46,161 nucleotides of DNA from Balneolaceae bacterium (GTDB taxonomy: Bacteria > Bacteroidota > Rhodothermia > Balneolales > Balneolaceae). Under the pieces are notes generated by a model that was not told where the DNA came from, did not search any database, and saw nothing but the letters and a program-made list of their open reading frames with translations. The first letter of the stretch is position 1. Every line of letters starts with the position of its first letter. Position numbers and translations under genes: made by a program. This document shows positions 9,088 to 17,400 of this stretch, in pieces. The stretch is taken from assembly GCA_020832415.1 (NCBI GenBank), contig JAFIES010000130.1, forward strand, positions 1 to 46,161, read 5' to 3'.

Positions 9088-9687
9088 TTAAAATCGTCGT
9101 GCCCTTGCATTAAATTCTCCTGCAACTTCAATCTCACCTTGAGAGATACAATTACCTGAGTCATCAAAATCATAGTTTGCTGCTTTGAACGAAAATGAGC
9201 CTGATACAGCATCTGAACTTGAGCTGGTTATAACAAGTGTACCGCCTCTTGGGGACTCTTCTGTACAAAACAGGCCCGTTTCAAATTCCATTGCATTTGA
9301 AAAGCTTCCGTTGGGAATATGCGTGTAAATACCAAAGAAAACCGGCTCACCCCTTTCCTGAAATGGATTTGGCGGATCAAAACCAATTTCATACGTACCG
9401 GTGCCCGGACGCTGAATTTCTTCAAAATCGGTTAATGAAAGCTGCAAGGAGTACGTTTGCGGACTAAAATCATTGAAACTCAACTCCCAATAATGAATAC
9501 CCTGCCCGCCCGGTTCGTCACCATAAAAATCGGCCTGACCGGACTTTTCACCCTGTACATCACCACTCACAGTAAGTGAAACCTGTCCAAAATCACCTCC
9601 CAGGTCAGGACCTGAAGAGTTATCTGAGCAGGCGGTTAATACAGCTCCTGTAATTATTGCTACACTAATTAATAAACTTCGCATCAT
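9088..9687 (-). CDS. Lipoprotein of a local paralogous family (member A)
   Basis: 199 residues with lipobox 'AVLTAC' and lipidated C20. The mature part shares an ordered set of motifs with the proteins at 9711-10322 and 11149-11712. Near the N-terminus are 'GQVSLTVSGD' and 'EKSGQADFY'; in the middle 'GTGTYEIG'; toward the C-terminus 'GGTLVITSS', 'VSGSFSFKA' and the closing strand 'IEVAGEFNA'. Two cysteines ('GLFCTEES' and 'GNCISQG') are shared with member B. The alternating pattern suggests a beta-barrel or beta-sandwich of about 150 residues. I recognise no named domain; Bacteroidota DUF6252-like lipoproteins have a similar 'GSFSFTA' ending, but homology is not shown. It lies 23 nt downstream of member B, so co-transcription is likely. 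Confidence 0.78.
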   Translation of the reverse strand: MMRSLLISVAIITGAVLTACSDNSSGPDLGGDFGQVSLTVSGDVQGEKSGQADFYGDEPGGQGIHYWELSFNDFSPQTYSLQLSLTDFEEIQRPGTGTYEIGFDPPNPFQERGEPVFFGIYTHIPNGSFSNAMEFETGLFCTEESPRGGTLVITSSSSDAVSGSFSFKAANYDFDDSGNCISQGEIEVAGEFNARARRF

Positions 9688-9710
9688 AACTATGTTTTAT
9701 TTGAATGAGG

Positions 9711-10322
9711 TTAATAAAAAATAAATAAATTCTCGTAGGGCACTGCCCTGAAATTGCCGGAGATTTCAACAAAACCGAGCAAGTTGCAATCGGTTAGATC
9801 ATCAAAACCCGCAACTGTAAAATTAAAACTGCCACTTACTTGTGTTCCGGAAACTGCACCTATTACCAGTTCTCCCCCGGTCTCGAATGCATCTTCGCAA
9901 TGCTGGTCTGTATATCGATCAGTTCCGGTAAAATTTCCTGATGTATACTCGTAAGCTGCTGTAAAATTGAATGGCCGGCCATCAATTTCGTACGTACCCG
10001 GCGTGGGCGGTGAGAACGTCTCACCCCGATACCGGCCAATCGTAAATCGAAACGTTTCCGGGCCGTCTATTCCGTCCATAAAAATCAATTCGTAGTAGTA
10101 ATCACCACCATTGCCGGATGTATTATTATCAAAAAAAGCAGCTCCTGATGAAGTGCCCTCTTCATCTCCGCTGATGGTGAAAGTAACTTCACCATAATCT
10201 CCATCATCAAATTCATTTATAGAGTTTGAATCTGAACATGACCAGATAAAAGTAGCAGTAAAAAGCGCAATGAGCAGATAATTTTTCGATGAACTAACCA
10301 TTATGGTACCAACATATTTCAT
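9711..10322 (-). CDS. Lipoprotein of a local paralogous family (member B), translationally coupled
   Basis: 203 residues. The start ATG overlaps the stop of the upstream gene in an ATGA, which supports this start over M8. The signal peptide ends in 'TFIWSC', lipidated C29. Motifs match members A and C in order: 'GEVTFTISGD', 'TSSGAAFF', 'PTPGTYEIDG', 'GGELVIGAV', 'VSGSFNFTV' and 'VEISGNFRA'. Cysteines in 'DQHCEDAF' and 'TDCNLLG' match member A. Aromatic and glycine-rich strands suggest an all-beta fold. Function unknown. The overlap with the secreted protein at 10319-11035 suggests the two are made in fixed proportion and might interact; that is inference. Confidence 0.77.
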   Translation of the reverse strand: MKYVGTIMVSSSKNYLLIALFTATFIWSCSDSNSINEFDDGDYGEVTFTISGDEEGTSSGAAFFDNNTSGNGGDYYYELIFMDGIDGPETFRFTIGRYRGETFSPPTPGTYEIDGRPFNFTAAYEYTSGNFTGTDRYTDQHCEDAFETGGELVIGAVSGTQVSGSFNFTVAGFDDLTDCNLLGFVEISGNFRAVPYENLFIFY

Positions 10323-11035
10323 TGAAATTGATCCGGAATGAGTATAAATAAACCACCTGAAGGCTCTACAGATATTTTATCTGCATCATCCATGCGGCTT
10401 GTATCGGGCCACAGCATCATTCCTATTCCTACCATGTTCTCCAGATCAGCCGTCTCCGACATAACGTTTCCCGGTGGCCTGCCTAAGTGCCGAGTTGCAT
10501 TTTGTTGAAAGGTTCTCTTTGCATTGTCCATTGAGCGTGCCGGAAATAATGCATCCCGAGTAAAAAGTTCATTGCCTGAAACAAGGTTCTCTGCTAAATA
10601 GTAATTTTCATCGGTTAACATCCTGTCTATTACAGAAGAAATTTGTGGAGAGCGCAGTATTTCTCCCCGTTCCGAAAGTGAAACATTCACCGACTGCTCT
10701 GCCAATATTCGTCCGCTACTGTTAATCTTCATAATGATAAGCTGTGCCCCTGACCAAATACCGTCCACCGGACCGGCATCGATGCTAACCACACCAGTTC
10801 CGTTACCGGTAATCCATCTTCCGAAATCTGCAGAAGACACGCCTCGCTCCCCGGCCTGCCGAACAAAACTTCCATAGGATGATTCATCAAATCGCAGCAC
10901 GTATGTTACCTTGATCTCCTCAGTTGTTTGTTGCTCTATTTCCTCTCCCTTATTACTCTCTATTGTGATAGGTGCTATTGCCATCCCTGTAACCACCAGC
11001 ATGGCCAATCCTGTGTATGTGAGTAGTTTTTTCAT
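10319..11035 (-). CDS. Secreted protein of unknown function, coupled to the lipoprotein paralogue downstream
   Basis: 238 residues. An N-terminal hydrophobic segment (residues 4-22, 'LTYTGLAMLVVTGMAIAP') has no cysteine, so this is a signal peptide or anchor rather than a lipoprotein signal. The mature part begins with an acidic Glu/Gln/Thr-rich linker ('GEEIEQQTTEEI'), then 'VTYVLRFDESSYGSF' and 'VVSIDAGPVDGIW', suggesting beta structure, then a helical-looking region with 'RSMDNAKRTFQQN'. The C-terminus is 'GGLFILIPDQFQ'. I find no recognisable domain or catalytic motif. Its stop overlaps the start of the next gene by four bases. Unlike its neighbours it lacks the 'SGxAxF/GSFxF' family motifs. 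It could be a periplasmic partner of the lipoproteins. Confidence 0.68.
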   Translation of the reverse strand: MKKLLTYTGLAMLVVTGMAIAPITIESNKGEEIEQQTTEEIKVTYVLRFDESSYGSFVRQAGERGVSSADFGRWITGNGTGVVSIDAGPVDGIWSGAQLIIMKINSSGRILAEQSVNVSLSERGEILRSPQISSVIDRMLTDENYYLAENLVSGNELFTRDALFPARSMDNAKRTFQQNATRHLGRPPGNVMSETADLENMVGIGMMLWPDTSRMDDADKISVEPSGGLFILIPDQFQ

Positions 11036-11148
11036 GGTATTTTGTGGTTTTGTTGACGGGATACTACGCCCTGGTTTTTTTTAATTTTGATTTCGAGCAT
11101 CTTCAATTAAGTAATAAACAATTGTATTTTTTTGATTTATTGTATTTT

Positions 11149-11712
11149 TTACTCATCCAGAACAGCACTGAATGTACCGCTTACGGTAACCGGGTCTATT
11201 GGCGTACCATCGCTTTGAGCACCAAGTGAGGCCTCAAATTCAAAACTACCGGTTATTACATTGCTTGTAACTGTTTCGATAATAAGTATGCCACTGCCAC
11301 CTGCCAAATCTGATGTATAATGATGGTCTCCAAAAAATCTACCCCCAAGCCTTCGGTTCACGTAATCTGCCCTGAAATCATTGCTATCCAGATTACCGAT
11401 GGAATATGTACCGGGTGACGGAACAGTTACGCCGTTATCAATGTCAACTTTTGTTATGTCCACATCAAAATCATCATCATCATGGCCACCCAAAAGAATG
11501 TTAAAGGCGTGATTTGGATTGGTAAAAAATGCAGCACCGGAATGTTCATCTGTAATTGAACCGGTTACATCAACAACGGCTTTTCCAACGCCCAGGTCGT
11601 CATTATCCAGATCAGGACTGTTTGAACTATCCGAACAACCAATTACTGTTGTCATCACCAGGATTAATACGGTAAAAAAGTGAATAAACTTTTGAATGAT
11701 TTTCATTGCCAT
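11149..11712 (-). CDS. Lipoprotein of a local paralogous family (member C)
   Basis: 187 residues, starting at ATG 11712 (an alternative start at M3 leaves the same signal). The lipobox is 'TTVIGC' with lipidated C26. Family motifs in order are 'GKAVVDVTGS', 'EHSGAAFF', 'PSPGTYSIG', 'GSGILIIETV', 'ITGSFEFEA' and 'VTVSGTFSA'. It is more divergent than members A and B, lacks their two mature cysteines, and has a central Asp/His patch ('GGHDDDDFDVD') that might bind a metal. The end of the gene lies 113 bp before the start of the secreted protein downstream, the largest gap in the cluster, so a second promoter may sit there. Function unknown. Confidence 0.75.
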   Translation of the reverse strand: MAMKIIQKFIHFFTVLILVMTTVIGCSDSSNSPDLDNDDLGVGKAVVDVTGSITDEHSGAAFFTNPNHAFNILLGGHDDDDFDVDITKVDIDNGVTVPSPGTYSIGNLDSNDFRADYVNRRLGGRFFGDHHYTSDLAGGSGILIIETVTSNVITGSFEFEASLGAQSDGTPIDPVTVSGTFSAVLDE

Positions 11713-11764
11713 TAAGACTTTACGTTTAACTGTTTATCTGATTTTTTTCGATTTTTTCAGTCTG

Positions 11765-12436
11765 TTATTCGCAGGTGACAGCAAATTCTGCCGATCCTTC
11801 GCCCAGAATCTCATCTAAATTAAGTTGGTCATACGCTTCAGGCACTATACGCTGGCGGCTCAAATTTGCAGATGCAGTAGCTGTAACCCCGGGGCTGTTT
11901 TCACGAATCAAAACAAATGGTAGGGGAGTATCACGGCCATATTCTCGCCAAACATCATCGCCGGGTTGAGTTCTTCTTGAACCGGCCTGCGATGTAATCC
12001 AGAGATTCTGCAGATTACCACCCGGAACATCCACATGAGCGGAGATTCTAACAAAATCGTGTTCATGCCTGTCGCCAGAGGCAATTTTTTCGCTGTTATT
12101 TATCCTCCGGCTCATTTCAAACTCAGTCCTCCGCCCATCACCAAGTGTACCTTTTCCTTCTGCTTTGAATCGTTCAATTTCTCCATTTCGATCAATACCA
12201 CAGGTTTGTAATTCGTCGAAATGATAGGTGACGCCTCCGACTTTTACGACGGCCGTACCGGCAGCCGGTGTTTCAAAATCATGAATTGCTTCACTGAGGA
12301 GTGCTGCCGTTTTTGCCCCTCCTATTTCCTGTTCAGATAAAATTGCGTTGGCTACTCGAACCCCGGCATCATCCCTGTCTCCGCAAGCCACAAACAGCAG
12401 AATGAACACATATGTATAACATCTCAAAATTTTCAT
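11765..12436 (-). CDS. Lipoprotein with spaced cysteine pair, similar in layout to the 8478-9035 protein
   Basis: 223 residues with a short signal peptide ending 'LLFVAC' and lipidated C18. The mature part starts with a helical stretch ('AILSEQEIGGAKTAALL'), then beta-type text with C79 ('FDELQTCGIDRNGE'). A middle segment reads 'FVRISAHVDVPGGNLQNLW', and the last strand reads 'GSAEFAVTCE' with C222. The placement of the two cysteines and the closing '(E/Y)xxVTC/EFTC' strand match the 185-residue lipoprotein at the other end of the cluster. The protein resembles the general plan of LpqH-like actinobacterial lipoproteins. I would not assign the family without a profile search. Spacing to neighbours is 45-52 nt, which fits an operon. 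Confidence 0.73.
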   Translation of the reverse strand: MKILRCYTYVFILLFVACGDRDDAGVRVANAILSEQEIGGAKTAALLSEAIHDFETPAAGTAVVKVGGVTYHFDELQTCGIDRNGEIERFKAEGKGTLGDGRRTEFEMSRRINNSEKIASGDRHEHDFVRISAHVDVPGGNLQNLWITSQAGSRRTQPGDDVWREYGRDTPLPFVLIRENSPGVTATASANLSRQRIVPEAYDQLNLDEILGEGSAEFAVTCE

Positions 12437-12481
12437 GCCTGAATGTTTGATGATCTGCTTTCAGTTGAACCTGTTCTCGAA

Positions 12482-12919
12482 TTAATTAACTACGCCTGAA
12501 TCGTACATTCCTATCACACCAACCATATACGTCCCAACTCCATCATCACCGAATGCTGTTACTGAAATAAGCACGTCGAAATCGGGACCAATAATATCCC
12601 ATTCAGCAGTACGCTCGCCTGCCGTTCGCGTGGGTATGTCTTCTTTCACAAGATTCCATCCGCCTGAGCTGTAATTATCTGAGAAGAATTTCAGTGTTTC
12701 TGACCATGATATACCCGGCTCAAAAACTGCCCCTCGTATCAACTCAGAACCTGCTTGCCGTCCGATGCATGCCGTTATTGTAGCAGTAGCCGGAAATGGA
12801 ATGGATGTGCCAAAACATTCATCAAGCTCATCGTTCGATGTGCCAACGCTGTTATCACTGCAGCTCAACATGAATGTTGAAGCGATAAATATGAGTAGTA
12901 TAGTTTGTGATTTTTTCAT
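12482..12919 (-). CDS. Small lipoprotein, first gene of the minus-strand lipoprotein cluster
   Basis: 145 residues; lipobox 'STFMLSC' with lipidated C20. Two mature cysteines (C35 and C51) could form a disulfide. The region after 55 reads 'RGAVFEPGISWSETLKFFSD' and then 'GWNLVKEDIPTRTAGERTAEW', a helix-strand layout typical of small proteins that monitor or bind, with the final strands 'VLISVTAF' and 'GTYMVGVIGMY'. No named domain is recognised. It is the promoter-proximal gene of the run 12919 to 8478. It is divergent from the universal stress gene, with 386 bp between the two starts. Confidence 0.7.
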   Translation of the reverse strand: MKKSQTILLIFIASTFMLSCSDNSVGTSNDELDECFGTSIPFPATATITACIGRQAGSELIRGAVFEPGISWSETLKFFSDNYSSGGWNLVKEDIPTRTAGERTAEWDIIGPDFDVLISVTAFGDDGVGTYMVGVIGMYDSGVVN

Positions 12920-13305
12920 GATGCCTGTTTTTAATCGTTACTGTTTTCCTGACTTCAACTATTTAGATATTATCTGCTATGATTTATTTTTTTATGCCAT
13001 ATACAGCTATCCGATAAAATTTGTTTAAGATTGACTCTATCGAATTAAATTCATTTCGTATCGGATATCCTATAACACGAAAATTTTGAAAAAGTACGCT
13101 CATTCTGTTTTCAAAAAATTTTCGGGTTTTTCTTTTGATTTCTCACTTCCTGAGTCCCCGCAATGTGTTAGCTATTTTATCTGTCTTAAATTTATCAGGG
13201 TTTTCCCTACTTGCTTATCATCTGCCTCTGTATGTTGGCACACGTTTATAATCCCTATTCTTTTCAAACAAGCAAGAGAACAAAAAAGATTAAACAAGGA
13301 GACTT
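12920..13305. other. 386-bp divergent intergenic region (lipoprotein cluster / universal stress gene)
   Basis: AT-rich, no convincing gene. It must carry the promoters for the leftward lipoprotein run and the rightward universal stress gene. A TATAAT sits at 13247-13252, 54 nt before the stress-gene ATG, but no matching -35 box at the usual distance is evident. The longer plus-strand open frame across 13086-13445 overlaps the stress gene out of frame and is rejected. Confidence 0.45.
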
Positions 13306-13308
13306 ATG
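13290..13308 (+). promoter_or_regulatory. Strong Shine-Dalgarno before the universal stress gene
   Basis: AAGGAG lies six bases before the ATG at 13306 ('AAGGAGACTTATG'). This is unusual here because most genes in the window have no purine-rich ribosome site, as is common in Bacteroidota relatives. It fixes the start and suggests high translation. Confidence 0.7.
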
Positions 13309-14145
13309 ATTTCTACCACGAAGCACATACTTATCCCAACAGACTTTTCTGCCTGTTCCAGAATGGCCATGATGTATGCCGGAAGAATAGCAGAAAAAAC
13401 AGGCGCAAAGATTACACTGTTAAATGTAATCGAGCCCCCATTTAACTTTCCAACGAATGTTGAAGGTGTAATCGATTATCTGAAGGAGAATGCTGAACAA
13501 CACATGGAGAGAATGGAGGATGAATTCAACAAAAAATTTGATGGAAAAAACATCAAGATTAAGCACCAGCTTAGAATTGGCAAGCCGGTTTCTCAAATAA
13601 TTGAAGCCATCGGTGATTCTAAGGTTGACATGGTAGTAATGGGCAGCGGAACTGAGGAGAGCAAACGCCAACTATTCTTTGGGAGTGTTTCATCTGATAT
13701 TATGCTGAGCTCACCGGTACCTGTTCTTGCCGTGCCGGAAAAAGCAAAAGATCTGAAATTTGAGAATTTCCTGTTTACAACAAACTTCAGGCCGGGTGAT
13801 TTTAAAAATCTTAATGAGACTGCAAATTTTGCAAAACTGTTTGGCTCAAGCATTCATTTGCTTCATGTAGCAAAAGAGAAAAATCTTGAAACTGAAATTA
13901 AATTCAGGGGGATAAAAGATCTTGCCAAAGAGGAAAAACTACTCAATAAATTGAACTTTGAGCTATTGATAGATGACGATGTAATTCAAACGATGTCGAA
14001 ATTTATAGACTCGAAAGATATTTCATTGCTCGTTTTAAACAGGTATAAGAAATCAGTACTTGAATCCATGCTGGATGAAAATCATACCAAGAAAATGCGG
14101 ATCTATTCAAAAGTACCACTTTTGGTTTTGGTTGGTGAAAAGTAG
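13306..14145 (+). CDS. Tandem universal stress protein (two Usp domains)
   Basis: 279 residues, cytoplasmic. Domain 1 (about 5-145) is a canonical Usp fold: 'KHILIPTDFSACSRMA' at the N-terminus and the nucleotide-binding run 'MGSGTEESKRQLFFGSVSSD' (G-x2-G...G-S), followed by 'PVPVLAVPE', so ATP binding is likely. Domain 2 (about 150-278) begins 'ENFLFTTNFRPGDFKNLNE' and ends 'KVPLLVLVGEK'; it lacks the glycine-rich loop, so it is probably structural. Two-domain Usp proteins of this length are common in Bacteroidota and respond to starvation or redox stress. The gene stands alone, with its own strong ribosome site and a clean terminator. Confidence 0.9.
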   Translation: MISTTKHILIPTDFSACSRMAMMYAGRIAEKTGAKITLLNVIEPPFNFPTNVEGVIDYLKENAEQHMERMEDEFNKKFDGKNIKIKHQLRIGKPVSQIIEAIGDSKVDMVVMGSGTEESKRQLFFGSVSSDIMLSSPVPVLAVPEKAKDLKFENFLFTTNFRPGDFKNLNETANFAKLFGSSIHLLHVAKEKNLETEIKFRGIKDLAKEEKLLNKLNFELLIDDDVIQTMSKFIDSKDISLLVLNRYKKSVLESMLDENHTKKMRIYSKVPLLVLVGEK

Positions 14146-14167
14146 TTTCTGTCTGCGAACGCAGCAT

Positions 14168-14202
14168 AAAACCTTCCGGTTGACAAATCGGAAGGTTTTT
14201 TT
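14168..14202 (+). terminator. Rho-independent terminator of the universal stress gene
   Basis: Perfect 11-bp stem AAAACCTTCCG / CGGAAGGTTTT (14168-14178 and 14189-14199) with a 10-nt loop and a run of seven T. It begins 22 nt after the stop codon. On the minus strand it would give a weaker T4 terminator for transcripts coming from the BspA-like gene. Confidence 0.92.
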
Positions 14203-14228
14203 ATGAATACTGATTAACATGTTGTTGA

Positions 14229-14380
14229 TTATTCACAAGGAGTAATGTATTCACATTCTTCTCTCTGAACTAACATTTTCACGATTGCTCCGGTACCTCC
14301 GGCGGTTGCAGCTGTTGAGTATTCTCTGCTATTTCAAGCTCTGTAATCTGTGGTGTTTGCCAGTCATTTTTGTTTTTCAT
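14229..14380 (-). pseudogene. Small frame-disrupted RiPP-like precursor gene (leader in one frame, core-like end in another)
   Basis: The ATG at 14380 opens a 33-codon frame (to TGA at 14279) starting MKNKND followed by 'WQTPQITELEIAENT'. The W/Y-x-x-P-x-[IL]-x-x-L pattern, then a Glu/Thr-rich stretch, is typical of leader peptides of lasso-like (paeninodin-type) and related RiPP precursors. Shortly after, this frame turns low-complexity ('QPPEVPEQS') and stops. In the -1 frame an open stretch (from just after a TGA at 14335 to TAA at 14229) encodes 'AATAGGTGAIVKMLVQ' and ends 'EECEYITPCE', with a Gly-Gly and two cysteines. Joining the frames near codon 20 gives ~50 residues, a normal precursor length. 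So the gene is probably broken by one base, is a sequencing error, or is frameshifted. No RiPP maturase is visible in the window. No homologue was checked. Confidence 0.4.
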
Positions 14381-14402
14381 AGTCGTAATTCTTGAATATG
14401 GT

Positions 14403-14461
14403 GTAGTAAGTATCGAGTAGTATGCAGAATAACATAGCCTCACTTCTCAAATACTCACTAC
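14403..14461. repeat. Imperfect inverted repeat between the BspA-like gene and the small RiPP-like gene
   Basis: Arms GTAGTAAGTATCGAG (from 14403) and CTCAAATACTCACTAC (to 14461) pair almost fully with one indel, enclosing a ~25-nt loop. It may be a dispersed intergenic repeat remnant or an mRNA-processing structure after the BspA-like gene. It has no T-run, so a simple terminator is unlikely. Confidence 0.5.
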
Positions 14462-14474
14462 TGTCTTATAATTT

Positions 14475-17400
14475 CTATTTAATTAATGTTAACTGCCGAG
14501 TCATAACCTGACCGCCCGCCTGAAGACGATACATATACACTCCGCTGGACAGGTTGTTTGCATCAAACGTAACCTGATGGCGCCCTGCACTGATCTGTTC
14601 ATTAACCAGTGTAGCTACATGGCGCCCGGTAATGTCGAACACATCGAGACGCACCTGGCTCTGTTCCGGCAATTCATAGCTGATTACTGTAGTGGGATTA
14701 AACGGGTTGGGGTAGTTTTGATTCAAAGCGATGGATTCCGGGAGGTCTCCTAAAAGAGCGGATCCATCTGTGCCTTTCGGGGTAATAAGCAGCTCAAAGC
14801 GGGATTCGGCAGACCTGACAGGTTTTTCACTGGATACTTCTCTATTGTCAATCAAGGGCGTGGTATTTATCAAAGGAAACCTGTCAGGTTTTTTTTCTGC
14901 AACTGCAATCACCTCAAACCGATAAGTGCCGCCATCGGTAAGTTCGGTTACCTGCCCGGTGGTGTTGTCGCGCAGCCAGTAGCTGTGCAATCCGATCTCC
15001 GGCAGGTCCCAGCTCATCTCAAAGGGTCCGCTCTCAGTGGTTTGGATATCAAGAGGGATCGCCGCCCACTCTGAAGATGAGTCGTTACCAGGCTTCAACG
15101 ATGGCAAACTTCGGTATGCATATGCCCTTCCATCCTCATCAAGTGAATGGAAAGAGAGCCATTGGGGTGCCAGTCCGGCAGGACTGAGTCTTGGTGCATC
15201 ATAAAGGTCCATCTCTTTTGTGCCATTTTCAGAAAACAGGATCCTGGCCGTGTTGGTGAAGATCTCATCATCATTGGTTACGGTGAGGGCGATTACTGAG
15301 CCGTTTGATGATTGAGAGCTTTCTTTAAAGTACCCATCAGCAGCACCTGTCAGGTAGGCCTCTTCCGGGATAGGTAAAAATTTTCCGGACACGTCATCGG
15401 GATCGGGTGTTGTTCTAACCCAATAGCCCTGGAATGGGGCAATCTGTACATTACCGTCATTGCAGTGCAGGTTGATGTAGTCGCCGTTACCTCCGCCTGC
15501 AGCGGGATCCCACACATCAATGGAGGCAGCAATGTTAACGGAACCGGCCCACATCTCACAAAAATCGATGGAAATGGGATGAGGGTTGGCAACCAAAAAG
15601 TGGCTATTGCCTTCGGGACCCTGGTTTTCGTCAAAAAACAGGCCGTCGTATTCAAAGCTTCCGTCCAGAGGCAGCCAGTTGCCTGAAGATTCCAGAGTTT
15701 TCGGAAATCCATTGGGAGCGCCATCGTTATTGTCATCATCGAACACGTAGACGATAAAAGCACTTCCCGGGCCTATTTCGTCATCCATATGAGAAGGCAC
15801 AACCCACTCATACTCCTCCTGGTCAAGAACATAGATATTGTAGTCGGAGGTATTGGGGTTGCCCGAACCGGGCACGCCCTGAGTCCAGATGGGAGCCAGG
15901 AAATTGGCGTAGGTTTCGCCAATCACCGGGCTGGTCATAAACCGCCAGCCCTCGCCGCCGGTCAGCTCCACTTCGGTCACGAATTCGAATGTTTCACAAT
16001 TGTCAGCCAGCTCATCACCGGTAATGTCCCAATTATGATCGTCAATCAGCGATTGCCGGGCACTTTCTCCATCGCAGTACTCCAGCCCGTCAGCGCCGAG
16101 CTGCACACCATCCTTTACAGCCATTGCTGCCCAGCCAATCAGTGTGGCGTCATAGTTGGTAACAGAGAAGCCGGAATTGTCGAGCATAAAAGACATGTCC
16201 TCAACATTTCTAACATCCCAGTTACTTAAGTTACCATTGAAGGATGTAGCTCCTTCGAACATGGAGGACATATCAGTCACATTTGAGACATCCCATCCAC
16301 TCAAGTCTCCGTTAAACGATGCAGCACCTGCGAATGTCCCAACCATATCCGTTACACCTGATACATTCCAGTCACTCAGGTCACCATTAAAAGAGCTTGC
16401 GTTAAAAAACATAGAGGCCATATTGGTCACATTAGAAACTTCCCAATCGCTTACGTCTCCATTAAAGGAAATAGCACCCCAGAACATCTCTGACATGTCG
16501 CTCACAGCGGACAAATCCGGCGTATCGGTTGCAGTTATTTCTAAATTTTCCGCACCCCGAAAAGCTCTAAGCATAGATGCCCACTCAATATTCCCCCACT
16601 GTTCAACATCCAGTAGTTGGTTACTGTTATCCTCGTCTTCAGCTGTAGAGATTTCCGGAAAGGTGCCTGCAATTTCCACCCTGTAGGTGTCCCCTGCGGT
16701 GAGTCCGTCGATGGTGTAGGAGGTGCATATTACACCTGAATCACTGCCGTTTTCAGTATCATCATCCGTATTTTCCCAGTAAATGTCGTAGTCGTAACTG
16801 AATCCAAATAAACCCGGAATTGTAATTTCTCCATCGGCGTTAGCCTCCCATATAGTGATGAAGTTTTCGGGAGCTCCGGGAGTGATCTGATTACAGCCCG
16901 CTTCGAGTTCATCACCAACAATTATCCAGTTAGAATTTGTGATTAAATCATCACGGGCAGTGATACCATCGCAATAAAAGAGTCCATCAGCACCGAGATC
17001 TACATCCTCCTGCACAGCCTGTGAGGCCCATCCGATCAGTGTAGCATCGTAGTTGGCAACGGAGAGACCGGAGTTGTTGAGCATATTTTCCATGGATCCT
17101 ACACTGCTTATATCCCAATTTCCAAGATCCTGATTAAATAACGTTGCGTTTTGGAACATCCTTGTCATATCTGTGGCATTTGAAACATTCCATGAGCCAA
17201 TATCCTGATTGAATGATTCGGCATTTAAGAAAACTTCCCTCATGATCGTCACATTAGATACGTCCCAGTCACTTATATCCTGATTAAAAGTAACTGCATT
17301 AAAAAACATAGAATTTATAAAAGTAATATTCGACATGTCCCAATGATTAATGTCGGCGTTAAAACTTTCTGCTCTGGCAAACATACTCATGGTATTAGTC

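Noticed and set aside
13086-13445. 119-codon plus-strand open frame starting upstream of the universal stress gene
   Set aside because: It overlaps the well-supported stress gene out of frame, and the real start has a strong AAGGAG site.
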